This document shows, in pieces, positions 1-11,172 of a DNA stretch of 64,000 nucleotides; the stretch's first letter is position 1, and every line of letters begins with the position of its first letter. The notes below the pieces were generated by a model. The model was not told the origin of the DNA, made no database searches, and saw only the letters and a list, made by a program, of their open reading frames with translations. Made by a program: the position numbers and the translations under genes. The stretch comes from Pseudorasbora parva (Eukaryota > Chordata > Actinopteri > Cypriniformes > Gobionidae): assembly GCF_024679245.1 (NCBI RefSeq), contig NC_090183.1, forward strand, positions 20,689,207 through 20,753,206. The letters run 5' to 3'.

Positions 1-1502
1 AATATTGGGCAGTGAGTGTTGTCTTCTGAGGCGAAGAGATCCACTTTCGCTCTGCCGAAGGTGTTCCAAATTAAGAGAACCGTTTGCGGGTGAACCATTG
101 GGTGAATGGTTCTCCTGGATAACATATCCGGACCCACATTCAGAATACCTGGCACGTGAGCCGCCCTCAGGGAGCTCAGGTTGTGCTCTGCCCATAAAAG
201 GAGATGCTTCGCCATGCGGTGAAGGGAATATGATCTCAGGCCACCCTGACGATTTATGTACGCTACCACCGACATGTTGTCTGAACGAACCAAGACGTGG
301 TGGTTCTTTATATGTGGAAGGAAAGCTCTCAGCGATAAGGCGACCGCTTTCATCTCTAGACGGTTTATGCCCATAAGCACGCCCCTCCGATACCACTCTG
401 TCCTCGTCCAAGGAGCCAAAGTTTTGACAACGCTGTGGCTCACTCTGACGGGAAAACGGCCCCATTTCCATGCATAAGGAGGGACACGGGCGCGTAGCCA
501 ACGCTGGAGGGGGCGCATGTGTAGCAGTCCCAGCCTGAGCACTGACGATGCCGAGGCCATAAGGCCGAGCATTCTCTGAAAGTGTTTCAGGGGAACGCGA
601 GTTCCGGCTTTGAATGAAGTCGCCATGTTCTGGACGGATAGCGCGCGCTGTGTCGTTAGCCGCGCGTTCATGAGTCTCGAGTCTAGAACAATGCCCAGAA
701 AAGATATCTTTTGAGTGGGTGACATCGAGCTCTTGGCGATATTGATCCTGAGACCCAAACAGTCTAAATGGTTGAGGAGCCAGGATCTGTGTGTTAGTAG
801 TTCTGCTCGAGACTGGGCTATCACTAGCCAGTCGTCGAGGTAGTTGAGCACCCGCATCCCTTTCAGCCTGAGCGGGGCTAATGCCGCGTCCATACATTTC
901 GTAAACGTGCGGGGCGCCAGGGATAAGCCGAATGGCAGGACCGTGTACTGATAAGCCTGCCCCTCGAAGGCGAATCTCAAGAATGGCCTGTGGTGGGGGG
1001 CTACCTGCACGTGAAAGTACGCATCTTTCAGATCTATCGTGAAAAACCAGTCCCCAGGGCGAATGTGCGCGAGGATCTGTTTCACCGTTAGCATTTTGAA
1101 AGAGCGAGTCATTAGAGCTTTGTTCAAATGCCTTAGATCTAGGATGGGCCTGAGCCCTCCGTCCTTCTTCGGAACGAGAAAGTATCGGCTGTAGAAGCCC
1201 GACTCGCTTTTGGAAGGGGGGACGGGCTCCACCGCTCCCTTCTCTACCAGTTTCAAAATCTCAGTGCGAAGCACGTGACTGACGCTGCTTCTCACCGAGG
1301 TCTCGACCACGGCGCGAAAGCGCGGGGGCCTGCGAACGAACTGTAGCGAGTAGCCCCTTTTTACTATGTTCATAACCCAATTTGATACCCCGGGCATGTC
1401 TTGCCAGGCCTGAGCCCGACACGATAGCGGCTGGAGCCGGCGCGGATAAGGGTCGCCTACTAGAGGGAACTCGGTAGCGCTGCCATTTTGTGCTTGAGAC
1501 AT
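1..1502 (-). CDS. DIRS1-like retrotransposon ORF2: reverse transcriptase / RNase H (partial, runs off window)
   Basis: The minus-strand frame is open from a stop at 1746-1748 down to base 1, with its first Met at 1500-1502. It encodes a DIRS-type reverse transcriptase. Visible landmarks are the finger motif VPKKDGGLRPILDLRHLNKA, the palm strand SxDLKDAYFH near 1040, the substrate motif LPFGLSLAPRTFTKCMDAAL, and the catalytic YLDDW at 828-842. An RNase H-like core, SDNMSVVAYINRQGG, lies at 242-286. I traced no in-frame stop across about 500 codons, so this copy could be young. The C-terminal part and the expected tyrosine recombinase and methylase-like ORFs lie left of the window. The product would copy element RNA into circular DNA in the nucleus or a cytoplasmic particle (family knowledge). 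The exact start codon is uncertain because the frame is already open upstream to 1745. Confidence 0.88.
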   Translation of the reverse strand, partial: MSQAQNGSATEFPLVGDPYPRRLQPLSCRAQAWQDMPGVSNWVMNIVKRGYSLQFVRRPPRFRAVVETSVRSSVSHVLRTEILKLVEKGAVEPVPPSKSESGFYSRYFLVPKKDGGLRPILDLRHLNKALMTRSFKMLTVKQILAHIRPGDWFFTIDLKDAYFHVQVAPHHRPFLRFAFEGQAYQYTVLPFGLSLAPRTFTKCMDAALAPLRLKGMRVLNYLDDWLVIAQSRAELLTHRSWLLNHLDCLGLRINIAKSSMSPTQKISFLGIVLDSRLMNARLTTQRALSVQNMATSFKAGTRVPLKHFQRMLGLMASASSVLRLGLLHMRPLQRWLRARVPPYAWKWGRFPVRVSHSVVKTLAPWTRTEWYRRGVLMGINRLEMKAVALSLRAFLPHIKNHHVLVRSDNMSVVAYINRQGGLRSYSLHRMAKHLLLWAEHNLSSLRAAHVPGILNVGPDMLSRRTIHPMVHPQTVLLIWNTFGRAKVDLFASEDNTHCPI

Positions 1503-1825
1503 AGAGGGGGTAGTGCTTATGTGTGGCGGCGTGCACTGTGGAGTGGGCGCCGGGACATTTATAGCATGGGTGGGAGGGGTGAATGAATGTAGGAGTGCAG
1601 ACTGATGTGTGGGCACATTTACTACAGAGAAAAAGCTCTTTTTGAGATTTATTTGGGTCGCCGTGATAACGGCGTTTGTGTGCAGGCGAGTGCGTTTGAC
1701 AACGGGCTCGTTGGCTGCTAAACTGAGGTCGGCAGTCACCTGGGTTCAGGGAACTGGGAGACCGGGAGGGAGAGATGGGGGTCCGGCCTAGGCGAGACCT
1801 GACCATCTCCTTTTTATCCCTGCGG

Positions 1826-2830
1826 CTAGGACGGCTTCGGAGGCTCGGGGTTCAACACAAGCCTGGGTCGAGGTCCCCGGCGTTCAGGCCGACTGCTGCG
1901 GTTCGCGGAGCGGGAACGTTGGCGCGGTCCCGAAGAGGAGCGAGGCCAGGAAGGTGGCTCTGCCGGCTTAGCGGGTTGAGAAGGCGGGGGTCTACCTCGA
2001 GAGCGTCCCTGGCCTGAAGACGAGCTGGAGCGCTTAGGCAGGAAATGCCTCATAGCCTGCGAAGCCTTTTGCGCTTCGGTGAAACGCTCCGCGAAACCCA
2101 CGACTGACGGGCCGAAGAGACCGGTAGTGGAGATGGGGGCGTCCAAGAAGGAGGCTTTATCCGCGTCCTTCATCTCGGTCAAATTCAGCCAAAGGTGCCT
2201 CTCTAAGACCGTCAGGTTAGCCATATTTTTCCCGATGGCTTGTGCAGTGGCTTTAGTGGCGCGAAGGGCCAAGTCCGTCGCGCTGCGAAGGTTCTTCAAA
2301 ACCTCGGAGTCGGGGACAGACTCGTCCAAGGAGCGGAGAAGTCTGGCCTGGAACACCTGAAGGACAGCCATGGTGTGAAGGGCCGCGGAAGCCTGGCCAG
2401 CGAGAGCAGAAGTGGTGCGGCAGGGCTTGGACGGATGCTGAGCCCTGGACTGCCATCCTCTGGAGGAGGAGGGCGGGCAGAGGTGCGCGGCGACAGCCTC
2501 CTCGAGGGGGGGAAGAGATTCATAGCCTTTTTCCTTAGCGCCGTCGACAATGGAGAGCGCTGGGGAAAAGGCGGATCTAGCGCGAGCAGAGTAGGGCGAC
2601 TTCCACGACTTCGTAAGCTCGTCGTGCACCTCAGGGAAGAAAGGCGCGGGCTTCTGAGGAGAAGAGAGGCGCCGACTTTCCACCACTTGTCCAATCTGCT
2701 GCGCGTCGCCCTGAGAGAGTGCGAGCTGCGCGTGGTCCCGTCCAAGGCATGCCACACAGATGACGTGACGGTCGCCGCCAAGGAGAGGAGCTCTGCAAGA
2801 GCCGCAGGAAATGCGAGGCATTTGAAACAA
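1826..2830 (-). CDS. DIRS1-like ORF1 (gag-like protein)
   Basis: This is a 334-codon minus-strand ORF just upstream of the RT frame and in a different phase, as expected for DIRS ORF1. The N-terminus has a compact Cys/His cluster (CGSCRAPLLGG then CVACLGRDHA, residues about 9-34) that looks like a zinc-binding knuckle. The middle is helical. The C-terminus from about residue 260 is very basic and rich in Ser/Arg/Pro, which suits nucleic-acid binding. A second ORF in another frame (2631-3017, starting MSDLISFSDTF) looks like the true N-terminus. A single indel near 2830-2900 would join the two, so this copy probably carries one frameshift or starts at an internal Met. The assignment rests on position plus the teleost DIRS ORF1 pattern. 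Confidence 0.75.
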   Translation of the reverse strand: MFQMPRISCGSCRAPLLGGDRHVICVACLGRDHAQLALSQGDAQQIGQVVESRRLSSPQKPAPFFPEVHDELTKSWKSPYSARARSAFSPALSIVDGAKEKGYESLPPLEEAVAAHLCPPSSSRGWQSRAQHPSKPCRTTSALAGQASAALHTMAVLQVFQARLLRSLDESVPDSEVLKNLRSATDLALRATKATAQAIGKNMANLTVLERHLWLNLTEMKDADKASFLDAPISTTGLFGPSVVGFAERFTEAQKASQAMRHFLPKRSSSSSGQGRSRGRPPPSQPAKPAEPPSWPRSSSGPRQRSRSANRSSRPERRGPRPRLVLNPEPPKPS

Positions 2831-3414
2831 CGCCCCGCGCTCTTTTAGGAGAAGAGAGTAAAAGGATACGATCGCCGGATGGCGTAGCTGGAACGGCAGA
2901 GAAGGCGGAGAGGGTGTCCGTCGTCCTCAGCTGCAGGTTCCGCTGGTGCCTTTTCGACGGCGGTTGCTTCTTCCGGAGGTCAGCGAAGGTATCGCTGAAG
3001 GAGATCAAATCTGACACCTATGGCGAAATTAGGGCTTTATATAGCCTCCTGTATGCAAATATAAGCACCTTTTTTCGGCGGGCTTCGGGAACGCACCCCA
3101 TTGGCTCGTTCCTCTCAGCCGCCTCACCATAGGTTCCTGCAGTTGCCGTGGCCCGGCCAATCAGAGCGCTCCTCGCGCTGAGCTATGGCCGTTCAGCGGC
3201 ACTGCGCTTTACATGGATACCTTTATTAAAGTTTTGCTTCATATTCTCGAGAAAAGGAGTTTTTCCCATACGTAATACGAGGAACCTCTCTCGAAAGGGA
3301 ACAGATTTAGTTCACGACTGTCAGTTTGTAAACTAATTTACCTATAAAAAGATGAGCTGTTTAAGCCAATTGAATGAAATGCTTAAATGTGGAGATTTAA
3401 TGTAAAAATAATGT

Positions 3415-4783
3415 AAACAAAAACTGCAAGCAGTTTTACTGGGCCAAGCCCCAGATGGGGATTTCGCTGAATGCAGAGCAACCTTTAAAAGGCCGTCCCC
3501 CACGGGACTCGAACCCAAAACCTCTGGGTGCAGTGACTGTCGCTCATCTTGTTACGCTACTGGCCAGGCTTGTGTTCAAACACCTGCTGAAGTTCCATAA
3601 TTCTAATGAGAGTCAACTCAAAATGAAGATTTTTTTCAAATAAATGCACAGCATTTAATATTTATAAAGTTCTGTTTAAGTCAATCTCAGAATGACTAAA
3701 TGTCTGGAACAGAAGGACATTTTGCAAATAACCAATTGGCATGCTAAGCTAACTAGCATAAAAACACAAACACAGGCAGGGTCAACTTCAGTGACAAATT
3801 TCTCAGGAATGGTAGCAAATATCAAAAATAAATTTAGTTATTTCTGTGCGGCTCAGTCCGAAGATCATCTGAGCTAATTTTGGACAATATTGGACAAAAT
3901 TTGTAGGAGTAGCAGCGAAAAAACAGTTTTTCACTTGTTTCAACATGTTTGGAAAATGACATATATGATATGAATGATATATATTCGGAATCTGCATAAG
4001 CCAGAAAACAAAATGACATAAATGACATCAAATTTGGACAAAGTTTTCAAAAGTTATAAACGTTTTAGCAAAAAAATCTTATATCTCTGGAACACTAGGT
4101 GGAGCTATTCTAAAACTTCTCAGGTACGTTCGGGACATGCTGTCGGTCACGCATACCAAATTTTGTGCAGATATGTCAAATATTTCACAAGATATTGCAT
4201 TTTATGACAAAATTCAAAATGGCGGTCACGTGGTTCATCCGATCCTAATATAGGTTTGGCATGTCACAAGGAATCCATAGATACCAATTATATGAATTTC
4301 GGACAAAGCGTTCAGAAGTTATGGGCAAAAATAGCCTTTTTTCATATCTCATGACCCCTAGGTGGCGCTGTTCCCAACTTTGGCATCTACCCTCAGCTCA
4401 TGGGTCCGATGAAGCATACCCATTTTCGTTTTGATTACAGCCTCTGAAACAAATTTCGACCTTGTTAAGTTCACGACATCATAACTTTTGAACAAAGATG
4501 AATAAAAAAAAATCTGTTCAGTCATTTCTGTGCGGGTCAGTCCAAAGATCATCTCTCCTAAGTTTTGTAAGAATTGGACACATTTTGAAGGAGGAGTAGC
4601 AAAAAAACTGAATACTGTACTTTTCAAAATTGCCGTTACTGTAATGGATGGAGTCTTAATGTAAGATATTGAATATGATGAGGGTGAGGTGGGGAATCAA
4701 ATGTACTAAGTTTCATAACTTTCCTGCAAGCGGTTCTATGGGCTGCCATAGACTTCCAGAGCGGAAAAAGAAGAAGAAGAAGC

Positions 4784-4825
<42 letters not shown>

Positions 4826-4872
4826 GGAACACCAACGATTTCAATATGTGCCTTCGGTCCTTGGCCCCTAAC
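3415..4872 (+). repeat. Compound repeat unit, type A (older copy)
   Basis: This is a diverged member of the family that forms the array at 51813-64000. It begins with ACTGCAAGCAGTTTTACTGG and GGGCCAAGCCCC. It carries the antisense tRNA-like segment at 3495-3567, then the same body order (GCTAACTAGCATAAA, two CTCF-like sites near 4095 and 4359, cataccaaattttgtg). It ends in an AAT tract (4786-4826) and a short tail reading CCTTCGGTCCTTGGCCCCTAA. The first CTCF-like site is mutated (ggtggagct). No protein-coding evidence. Confidence 0.75.
3495..3567 (-). repeat. tRNA-Arg-like SINE head (antisense in type A unit)
   Basis: Read on the minus strand, the segment has a Pol III box A-like stretch (AGTAGCGTAACAAGATGAGC) and a box B (GGGTTCGAGTCCCG). 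They are spaced as in a tRNA, with a CCAGAGG anticodon-arm remnant between. It is too mismatched in the stems to be a working tRNA gene. It is best read as the tRNA-derived head of a SINE. Confidence 0.7.
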
Positions 4873-6435
4873 AATCAGCCATTATGGGGGCCAAGCACAA
4901 AAAAGACGACAAGACATGCCAGCATGGCTAGAAGTCTGAAACCAACGGCCAACATGAGCCATTAAGGACCTATTAAGTTGATTTTAGGCAAAATAGCAGT
5001 AAAATTTTAAATACAGTCAATAATGGTTTAATGGTTTCTCACTTTCGACCACTGTTACGAAATTGATGGGGTGTAGTCAGATTGAGGTGACAATGACACA
5101 TGCAAAGTTTGGTGTCAAAATGTCAAAGCATTGCAGAGATACAGCCTCAAGAGTAATTTTTGCATCATGGCTCAACTCTGTTGTTGTGGTATATGACAAC
5201 TGTTTTGTCTATCAACATGAAATCCATATCTATTTGTCAGCATGGTCTGAAGACGATACGGTTCAATTTGGGTGAAAATCAGACAAACGGTCTAGGATGA
5301 GTTTAAAAAAGTAGGTTTTTAACAAATAACAAGATGGAGGACAAATATGTTTGCAAAATACGGCAAAAATGGTATCCATGTTCTCGGCATGAGCCAATGA
5401 ATGTATTATGATCAGTCTCATTACAATAGGCTAATTAAATCATAAGTTATTAGCATTTTTGTACATTTTATTACAACTTTTGACCACAAGGGGGCACTGC
5501 CTTGAAACTTTTTGAGTATCCTCGTGGCATGGAGCGGAAGACACATACCGAGTTTTGTAACAATACGCTAATGCCTTCGTAACATATAGCATTAGCATTT
5601 TATACCATAATACTGCATTGAAGTCAATGGGAATTTCATGTTTTGTTTTATTATAGCGCCACCAAGAGGCACAATCCCAACAATTTTTTTTGTGTCCTCA
5701 TAGTGAGCCTATACATATGTGTATCGAGTTTTGTGAAAAAAATCTCATTTTGTTTTGGAGTTATATACATTTATATGAAAAAAGATATAAAAACTGACTG
5801 ACAGCTGACTTTGATTGGATTTTACTACCCCTTACTATCAAGATTTTGAGATTTGGGTATTAGCGTTTAGCTATCAACCTATGTTTCTGAACTTCTGAAG
5901 CTGGTTTCGTCTCGATCGGACTAGCGGTTTCGAAGATATCAGCAAATGTCTTTTAAGCGCTAAATTACAACGCTGCGCAAACTATATGCTGAAACCTGGC
6001 AAGTCTGGAAACTTTGGACTTGGCAAGGATTAAGGAGACAGAAAAAGTTACTCCCATCAAAATATGTCAACCACTCCCAAAGTTATAAGCGTTTGAAGAA
6101 AAGAATTCTCCACTAGGTGGCGCTGTTTCGAAACTTCTCAGGCTACTTCAGGGCATCGTAGGATGACCCATACCAAGTTTCGTAACAATTTGTTCATGTG
6201 TTCATAAAATACAGCATTTTAGCACATAATTCAAAATGGCCGACATCCAAAATGGCCGACATGGTAAAATTGGATATCAGTCGACTCGGCATGACACCCT
6301 GAATCTAATGAGACCAATTGATTTTTGGATAAACGGTTCAGAAGTTATAATCCAAAATAGGCATTTTTCCTATCTTGTGATGACATTTACCAAGTTTGGT
6401 TTGAATACTATAAAGAGTTGCGGAGATATAGCCTT
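4873..6435 (+). repeat. Diverged relatives of the compound repeat family
   Basis: This non-coding stretch starts with GGGGGCCAAGCAC and keeps the sub-repeat vocabulary of the 51.8-64 kb array: accaagtttcgtaacaattt, gcagagatacagcct, caaaatggccgacat. It contains two CTCF-like sites (5484-5498 and 6110-6124; the second fits the consensus CCASYAGRKGGCRSY fully). It is much more diverged from the array than the array units are from each other. The mariner-like element at 6438 interrupts it. Confidence 0.6.
6110..6124 (+). promoter_or_regulatory. CTCF-like core motif (best match)
   Basis: CCACTAGGTGGCGCT fits all 15 positions of the vertebrate CTCF core CCASYAGRKGGCRSY as I know it. The array units carry near-matches ACACTAGGTGGCGCT and CCCCTAGGTGGCGCT (14 of 15 each). 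Occupancy is unknown. Confidence 0.5.
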
Positions 6436-6437
6436 TA

Positions 6438-7994
6438 CAGGGAGTGCAGAATTATTAGGCAAGTTGTATTTTTGAGGATTAATTTTATTATTGAACAACA
6501 ACCATGTTCTCAATGAACACAAAAAACTCATTAATATCAAAGCTGAATATTTTTGGAAGTTTTAGTTTTTAGATTTAGCTATTTTAGGGGGATATCTGTG
6601 TGTGCAGGTGACTATTACTATGCATAATTATTAGGCAACTTAACAAAAAACAAATTTATACCCATTTCAATTATTTATTTTTACCAGTGAAACCAATATA
6701 ACATCTCAACATTCACAAATATACATTTCTGACATTCAAAAACCAAACAAAAACAAATCAGTGACCAATATAGCCACCTTTCTTTGCAAGGACACTCAAA
6801 AGCCTGCCATCCATGGATTCTGTCAGTGTTTTGATCTGTTCACCATCAACATTGCGTGCAGCAGAAACCACAGCCTCCCAGACACTGTTCAGAGAGGTGT
6901 ACTGTTTTTCCTGCTTGTAAATGGCACATTTGATTATGGACCACAGGTTCTCAATGGGGTTCAGATCAGGTGAACAAGGAGGCCATATCATTAGATTTTC
7001 TTCTTTTATACCCTTTCTTGCCAGCCACGCTGTGGAGTACTTGGACGCGTGTGATGGAGCATTGTCCTGCATGAAAATCATTTTTTTTCTTGAAGGATGC
7101 AGACTTCTTCCTGTACCACTGCTTGAAGAAGGTGTCTTCCAGAAACTGGCAGTAGGACTGGGAGTTGAGCTTGACTCCATCCTCAACCCGAAAAGGCCCC
7201 ACAAGCTCATCTTTGATGATACCAGCCCAAACCAGTACTCAACCTCCACCATGCTGGCGTCTGAGTCGGACTGGAGCTCTCTGCCCTTTACTAAATCCAG
7301 CCACGGGCCCATCCATCTGGCCCATCAAGACTCACTCTCATTTCATCAGTCCATAAAACCTTAGAAAAATCAGTCTTCAGATATTTCTTGGCCCAGTCTT
7401 GACGTTTCAGCTTGTGTGTCTTGTTCAGTGGTGGTCGACTTTCTGCCTTTCTTACCTTGGCCATGTCTCTGAGTATTGCACACCTTGTGCTTTTGGGCAC
7501 TCCAGTGATGTTACAGCTCTGAAATATGGCCAACCTGGTGGCAAGTGGCATTTTGGCAGCTGCACGCTTGACTTTTCTCAGTTCACGGGCAGTTATTTTG
7601 CGCCTTGGTTTTTCCACACGCTTCTTGCGACCCTGTTGACTATTTTGAATGAAACGCTTGATTGTTTGATGATCACGCTTCAAAAGCTTGGCAATTTTAA
7701 GACTGCTGCATCCCTCTGCAATATATCTCACTATTTTTGACTTTTCTGAGCCTGTCAAGACCTTCTTTTGACCCATTTTGCCAAAGGAAAGGAAGTTGCC
7801 TAATAATTATGCACACCTGATATAGGGTGTTGATGTCATTAGACCACACCCCTTCTCATTACAGAGATGCACATCACCTAATATGCTTAATTGGTAGTAG
7901 GCTTTCCAGCCTATACAGCTTGGAGTAAGACAACATGCATAACGAGGATGATGTGGTCAAAATACTCATTTGCCTAATAATTCTGCACTCCCTC
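6438..7994 (-). mobile_element. Tc1/mariner element with DD37E-type transposase remnant
   Basis: Terminal inverted repeats are CAGGGAGTGCAGAATTATTA on the left and its near-perfect complement ending TTCTGCACTCCCT on the right. TA dinucleotides flank both sides (6436-6437 and 7995-7996), as expected for Tc1/mariner. The 1.56-kb length is right for a full-length element. It was inserted into the repeat of 4873-8560. Confidence 0.9.
6758..7776 (-). pseudogene. Tc1/mariner transposase (DD37E), frameshifted
   Basis: The N-terminal piece (7776-7291) has a paired-like helix-turn-helix (LTGSEKSKIVRYIAEGCSSL, LKRDHQTIKRFIQN), a basic linker and the first catalytic motif LWTDEMRVSLDG. A frame change near 7300 and another near 7090-7200 scatter the rest over three frames. 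The C-terminal piece (7312-6758) has FMQDNAPSHAS and SPDLNPIENLW. Counting residues between the second Asp and the Glu gives 37, so this is DD37E rather than the DD34E of the other Tc1 copies here. A stop follows GWARGWI. The product would cut and paste DNA in the nucleus, but this copy is inactive. Confidence 0.88.
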
Positions 7995-7996
7995 TA

Positions 7997-8560
7997 GTGT
8001 GTTTTAGCAGCTGCTATGTAAAATTTGTTTGTGCGTTTATTGAAAACAATTTGACGAATCAACTTGAATTCCATAACTTTTTGTCAGCATGGGCTGAGGA
8101 TGATCTGTTTCAATTTTCGTGAAAATCGGAGCAACGGCCTAGGAGGAGTTAAAAAAATAGGTTTTTCATAAAATTCAAAATATCGGGAAAATTTGCATAC
8201 CGGAAAATGACATCATAGGGTGCTCTCGAATCGGCTTGAGCCAAGGAATTTTGTTTCTAGCTCTTAGGGGTCAAAAGTTAGAAGCATAAACATGAGTGAA
8301 ATTTTGGACAGGTGGTGGCGCTAGAGGGATTGAGTTAGAGGCACCAAATTTGCTATAGTGACAGCTCAGACTGGCCTCTATGAGTGTGGCAAACTTTTTT
8401 CAAACTTTTTTCGCAACCTTCGGTGCTTGGCCCCTAATAATAGGAACGCTAACGGTTTCAATATTTGCCTTCGCACCTTCGGTGCTTGGCCCCTAATAAT
8501 AAAGTAAACAATTTCAAGAGGGGCTACAGACCCTTCTGGGCTTGGCCCCTAATTAATCCT
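7997..8560 (+). repeat. Continuation of the compound-repeat relative plus three GC hairpin tails
   Basis: The body continues right of the mariner element (ggtggtggcgctagaggg near 8320). It then ends in three successive short tails at about 8415-8442, 8475-8502 and 8519-8550. Each reads toward cTTCGGTGCTTGGCCCCTAATAATAA or a variant. The third has the longer hairpin form seen again near 61990 and 63750. Tandem tails without bodies look like repeated 3'-end-only insertions. Confidence 0.6.
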
Positions 8561-8731
8561 CATGCATCTTCCCTATTAAACAGATCGATAGTAATGTGTG
8601 AATGACCAAATGTCAAAATATTAATAGTAAGGGGTAGTAAAATTCAATCAAAGTCAGGTGTCAGTCATTTTATGTTTTTTTATGTGTTAAATGTCTATGA
8701 CTCCTAAACGAAATTAGATATTTTCACCAAA

Positions 8732-9120
<389 letters not shown>

Positions 9121-9552
9121 TATAAAATATAAAATTATTATATTTTACGCTTGAGTCATCAGTAATTGTCATTAGTAGTTATAGTGTATGACAAGTTCTG
9201 GTAGTAAATGAAAATGTTTCATTAATTTAAGTGTTTGTATAATCTTTTTTTTTATTACGGTACATTATATCCCGCCCCTTTCCCAGCAGTCGGATGTAGT
9301 ACATAAAATTGCAAAATAAATATATATACGTCAGTCAGTACTTTTTAATTTTAATACTTAAGTATATAATCAAAATTAAGTACTTCTGTGCTTTTACTCA
9401 AGAAAAAAATGAAAATGAATACCTAATACTGGAGTTATATTTCATTAGGGTATTTTTACTTTTACTCAAGTACTTGATTTGTGTACTTCGTCCATGACTA
9501 ATTAATTTCATATGGATTTAAATGAAGTGTAACAACATATGTGAATGTTTAG
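9121..9552. other. AT-rich intronic sequence
   Basis: I see no gene or clear element. It is AT-rich and holds a short TATATAC tract. Its last bases (tatgtgaatgtttag) act as the acceptor for the exon at 9553. Confidence 0.5.
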
Positions 9553-9623
9553 GTGCTGTCCATCAATGAAGAGGGTCTGCGATGCTGTGAGGAGAACACC
9601 AAAGTCTTTGGTCGGCCAATTAG
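9553..9623 (+). CDS. sec14l1: SEC14L1-like exon (CRAL-TRIO domain)
   Basis: This 71-bp exon reads VLSINEEGLRCCEENTKVFG then RPI plus two bases of Ser. An AG acceptor lies at 9551-9552 and a GT donor (AG|GTACTG) at 9624. It ends in phase 2 and joins the next exon to give [14 protein letters not shown], as in SEC14L1. SEC14-like 1 is a cytosolic and Golgi-associated protein with PRELI, CRAL-TRIO and GOLD domains. It binds phospholipid-type ligands and partners of vesicle transport and RIG-I signalling (family knowledge). The five exons here match SEC14L1 better than SEC14L5, for example in SITWDFDVCKGD-type GOLD residues. Earlier exons lie left of the window. Confidence 0.9.
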
Positions 9624-9988
9624 GTACTGACAGTACTGACATATTTTCCTTCCATAACCATAAAGTTATATTAAAGTATACCATGGTGCTGTTTAATGTT
9701 TATAAAAAGTTTATAATGCTTGAAAATAATGTTCAGTTATTTAGTTTTTTTAAAGGTCCTTACAGCCTACATTACAATAACAAATTAACCAAAATCCACA
9801 AATACACCAACCAAGCAAACAAATGTCAAAATTAGGATAAAAATTACGAACAATTCTATGCTTTACCTACAAATGTACCTTTTATTATAAACGCACATAA
9901 AAAAAAATCAGAAGCTGCCCTGCAGTTGTCTTTTCTAATAAAAATGGTTTGGTTAACTTAAATGCTAAGTGTCATTTTTCGGTGGTAG

Positions 9989-10216
<228 letters not shown>

Positions 10217-10268
10217 TGATTTTACATTGTTCTTCTCTCCTAAAAACTAGAGATGGGAATGGTCTTAT

Positions 10269-10341
<73 letters not shown>
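10269..10341. repeat. (AATC)n tail of the L2 LINE
   Basis: About 18 AATC/TCAA tetramers follow directly on the 3' end of the minus-strand LINE. L2/CR1-type elements end in short tandem tails like this. Confidence 0.9.
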
Positions 10342-10342
<1 letters not shown>

Positions 10343-11172
10343 CTTTATTTATATAGCGCTTTTACAATCACGATTGTGTCAAAGCAGCTTCACAGTGTCA
10401 AACAGGATAATATTGCATCAAAATTAGATTTGGCTGTTCTGGAGAAAACAGTGATGTTATCAGCTTATTTTAATTTATCATATAGCGACAATGTTGGCAT
10501 ATCCGTATTATAGTTTATAGAATTAATTAAAACCTAAATCATACATTTTATCTATATAACTAGTTGAATAACTTTGATCATAATTTTAGTGTCTCCGACT
10601 GAGCAACCCAAGTCAAAAGCGACAGTGGCAAGGAACCAAAACTCCATCAGGGCATGATGGAGAAAAATAAACCTTGGGAGAAACCAGACTCAGTCGGGGT
10701 GCCAGTTCTCCTCTGGCCTATTAACACACCGTGTATGGTTATTATTCTGGCAACCTTACAGGTCAGAAATCATATTAGATCGGATTATTCAAAATTTCAG
10801 GATATCACGGAAGAGACAGGTTTATTTAGGATGGTGCGTCAATTAAACAATAGTATGAATACATGAAAGATCGGAATTATTGCGCCAGAGACGGGTTTTT
10901 GAGCATGATGTGCCGGTGAGGCAAATTCAGAGGAGACACCAATTGACACGGTCTCAGCAGACACTCCAGGATGCGTTGGTCATGTCCAGGCGCAGCTCCA
11001 CCATCCGATCCGGATACGGCCCGGATCTGGGATAAACCTCAGGAAAAACAGAGAGACCAACATTAGATGCCACTCTTTTTATGATGTAACGAGTACATCA
11101 GGTGTTGTGGGAAGTGTTCCCGGTTACGGCTGACCTAGTTAATGCAACCTAACAATCAGTCAATAATGAGAG

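Larger units (their letters stand above)
1..3315 (-). mobile_element. DIRS1-like tyrosine-recombinase retrotransposon, 5' half
   Basis: The element reads right to left. Its 5' terminal repeat and leader lie at about 3018-3315, followed by ORF1 (1826-3017) and ORF2 RT/RNase H (1502 to beyond 1). The leader ends in GAACCTCTCTCGAAAGGGAAC-like sequence near 3280-3305, a type of terminus I associate with fish DIRS elements. The other terminus, internal complementary region and recombinase are outside the window. GC content is clearly higher than in the AT-rich flank beginning about 3320, which helps mark the border. Confidence 0.82.

Noticed and set aside
1261..1806. 181-codon minus-strand ORF between the DIRS ORF1 and RT
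   Set aside because: The conserved RT sequence runs in another frame through the same bases (open from 1745 down), so this is an overlapping shadow.
2240..2848. 202-codon plus-strand ORF opposite DIRS ORF1
   Set aside because: High GC and the antisense of a long real ORF explain the open frame; no recognisable domain.
9545..9835. 96-codon plus-strand ORF overlapping the first SEC14L1-like exon
   Set aside because: It is in the wrong frame; the conserved exon reading (LSINEEGL...) ends at the splice donor at 9623.
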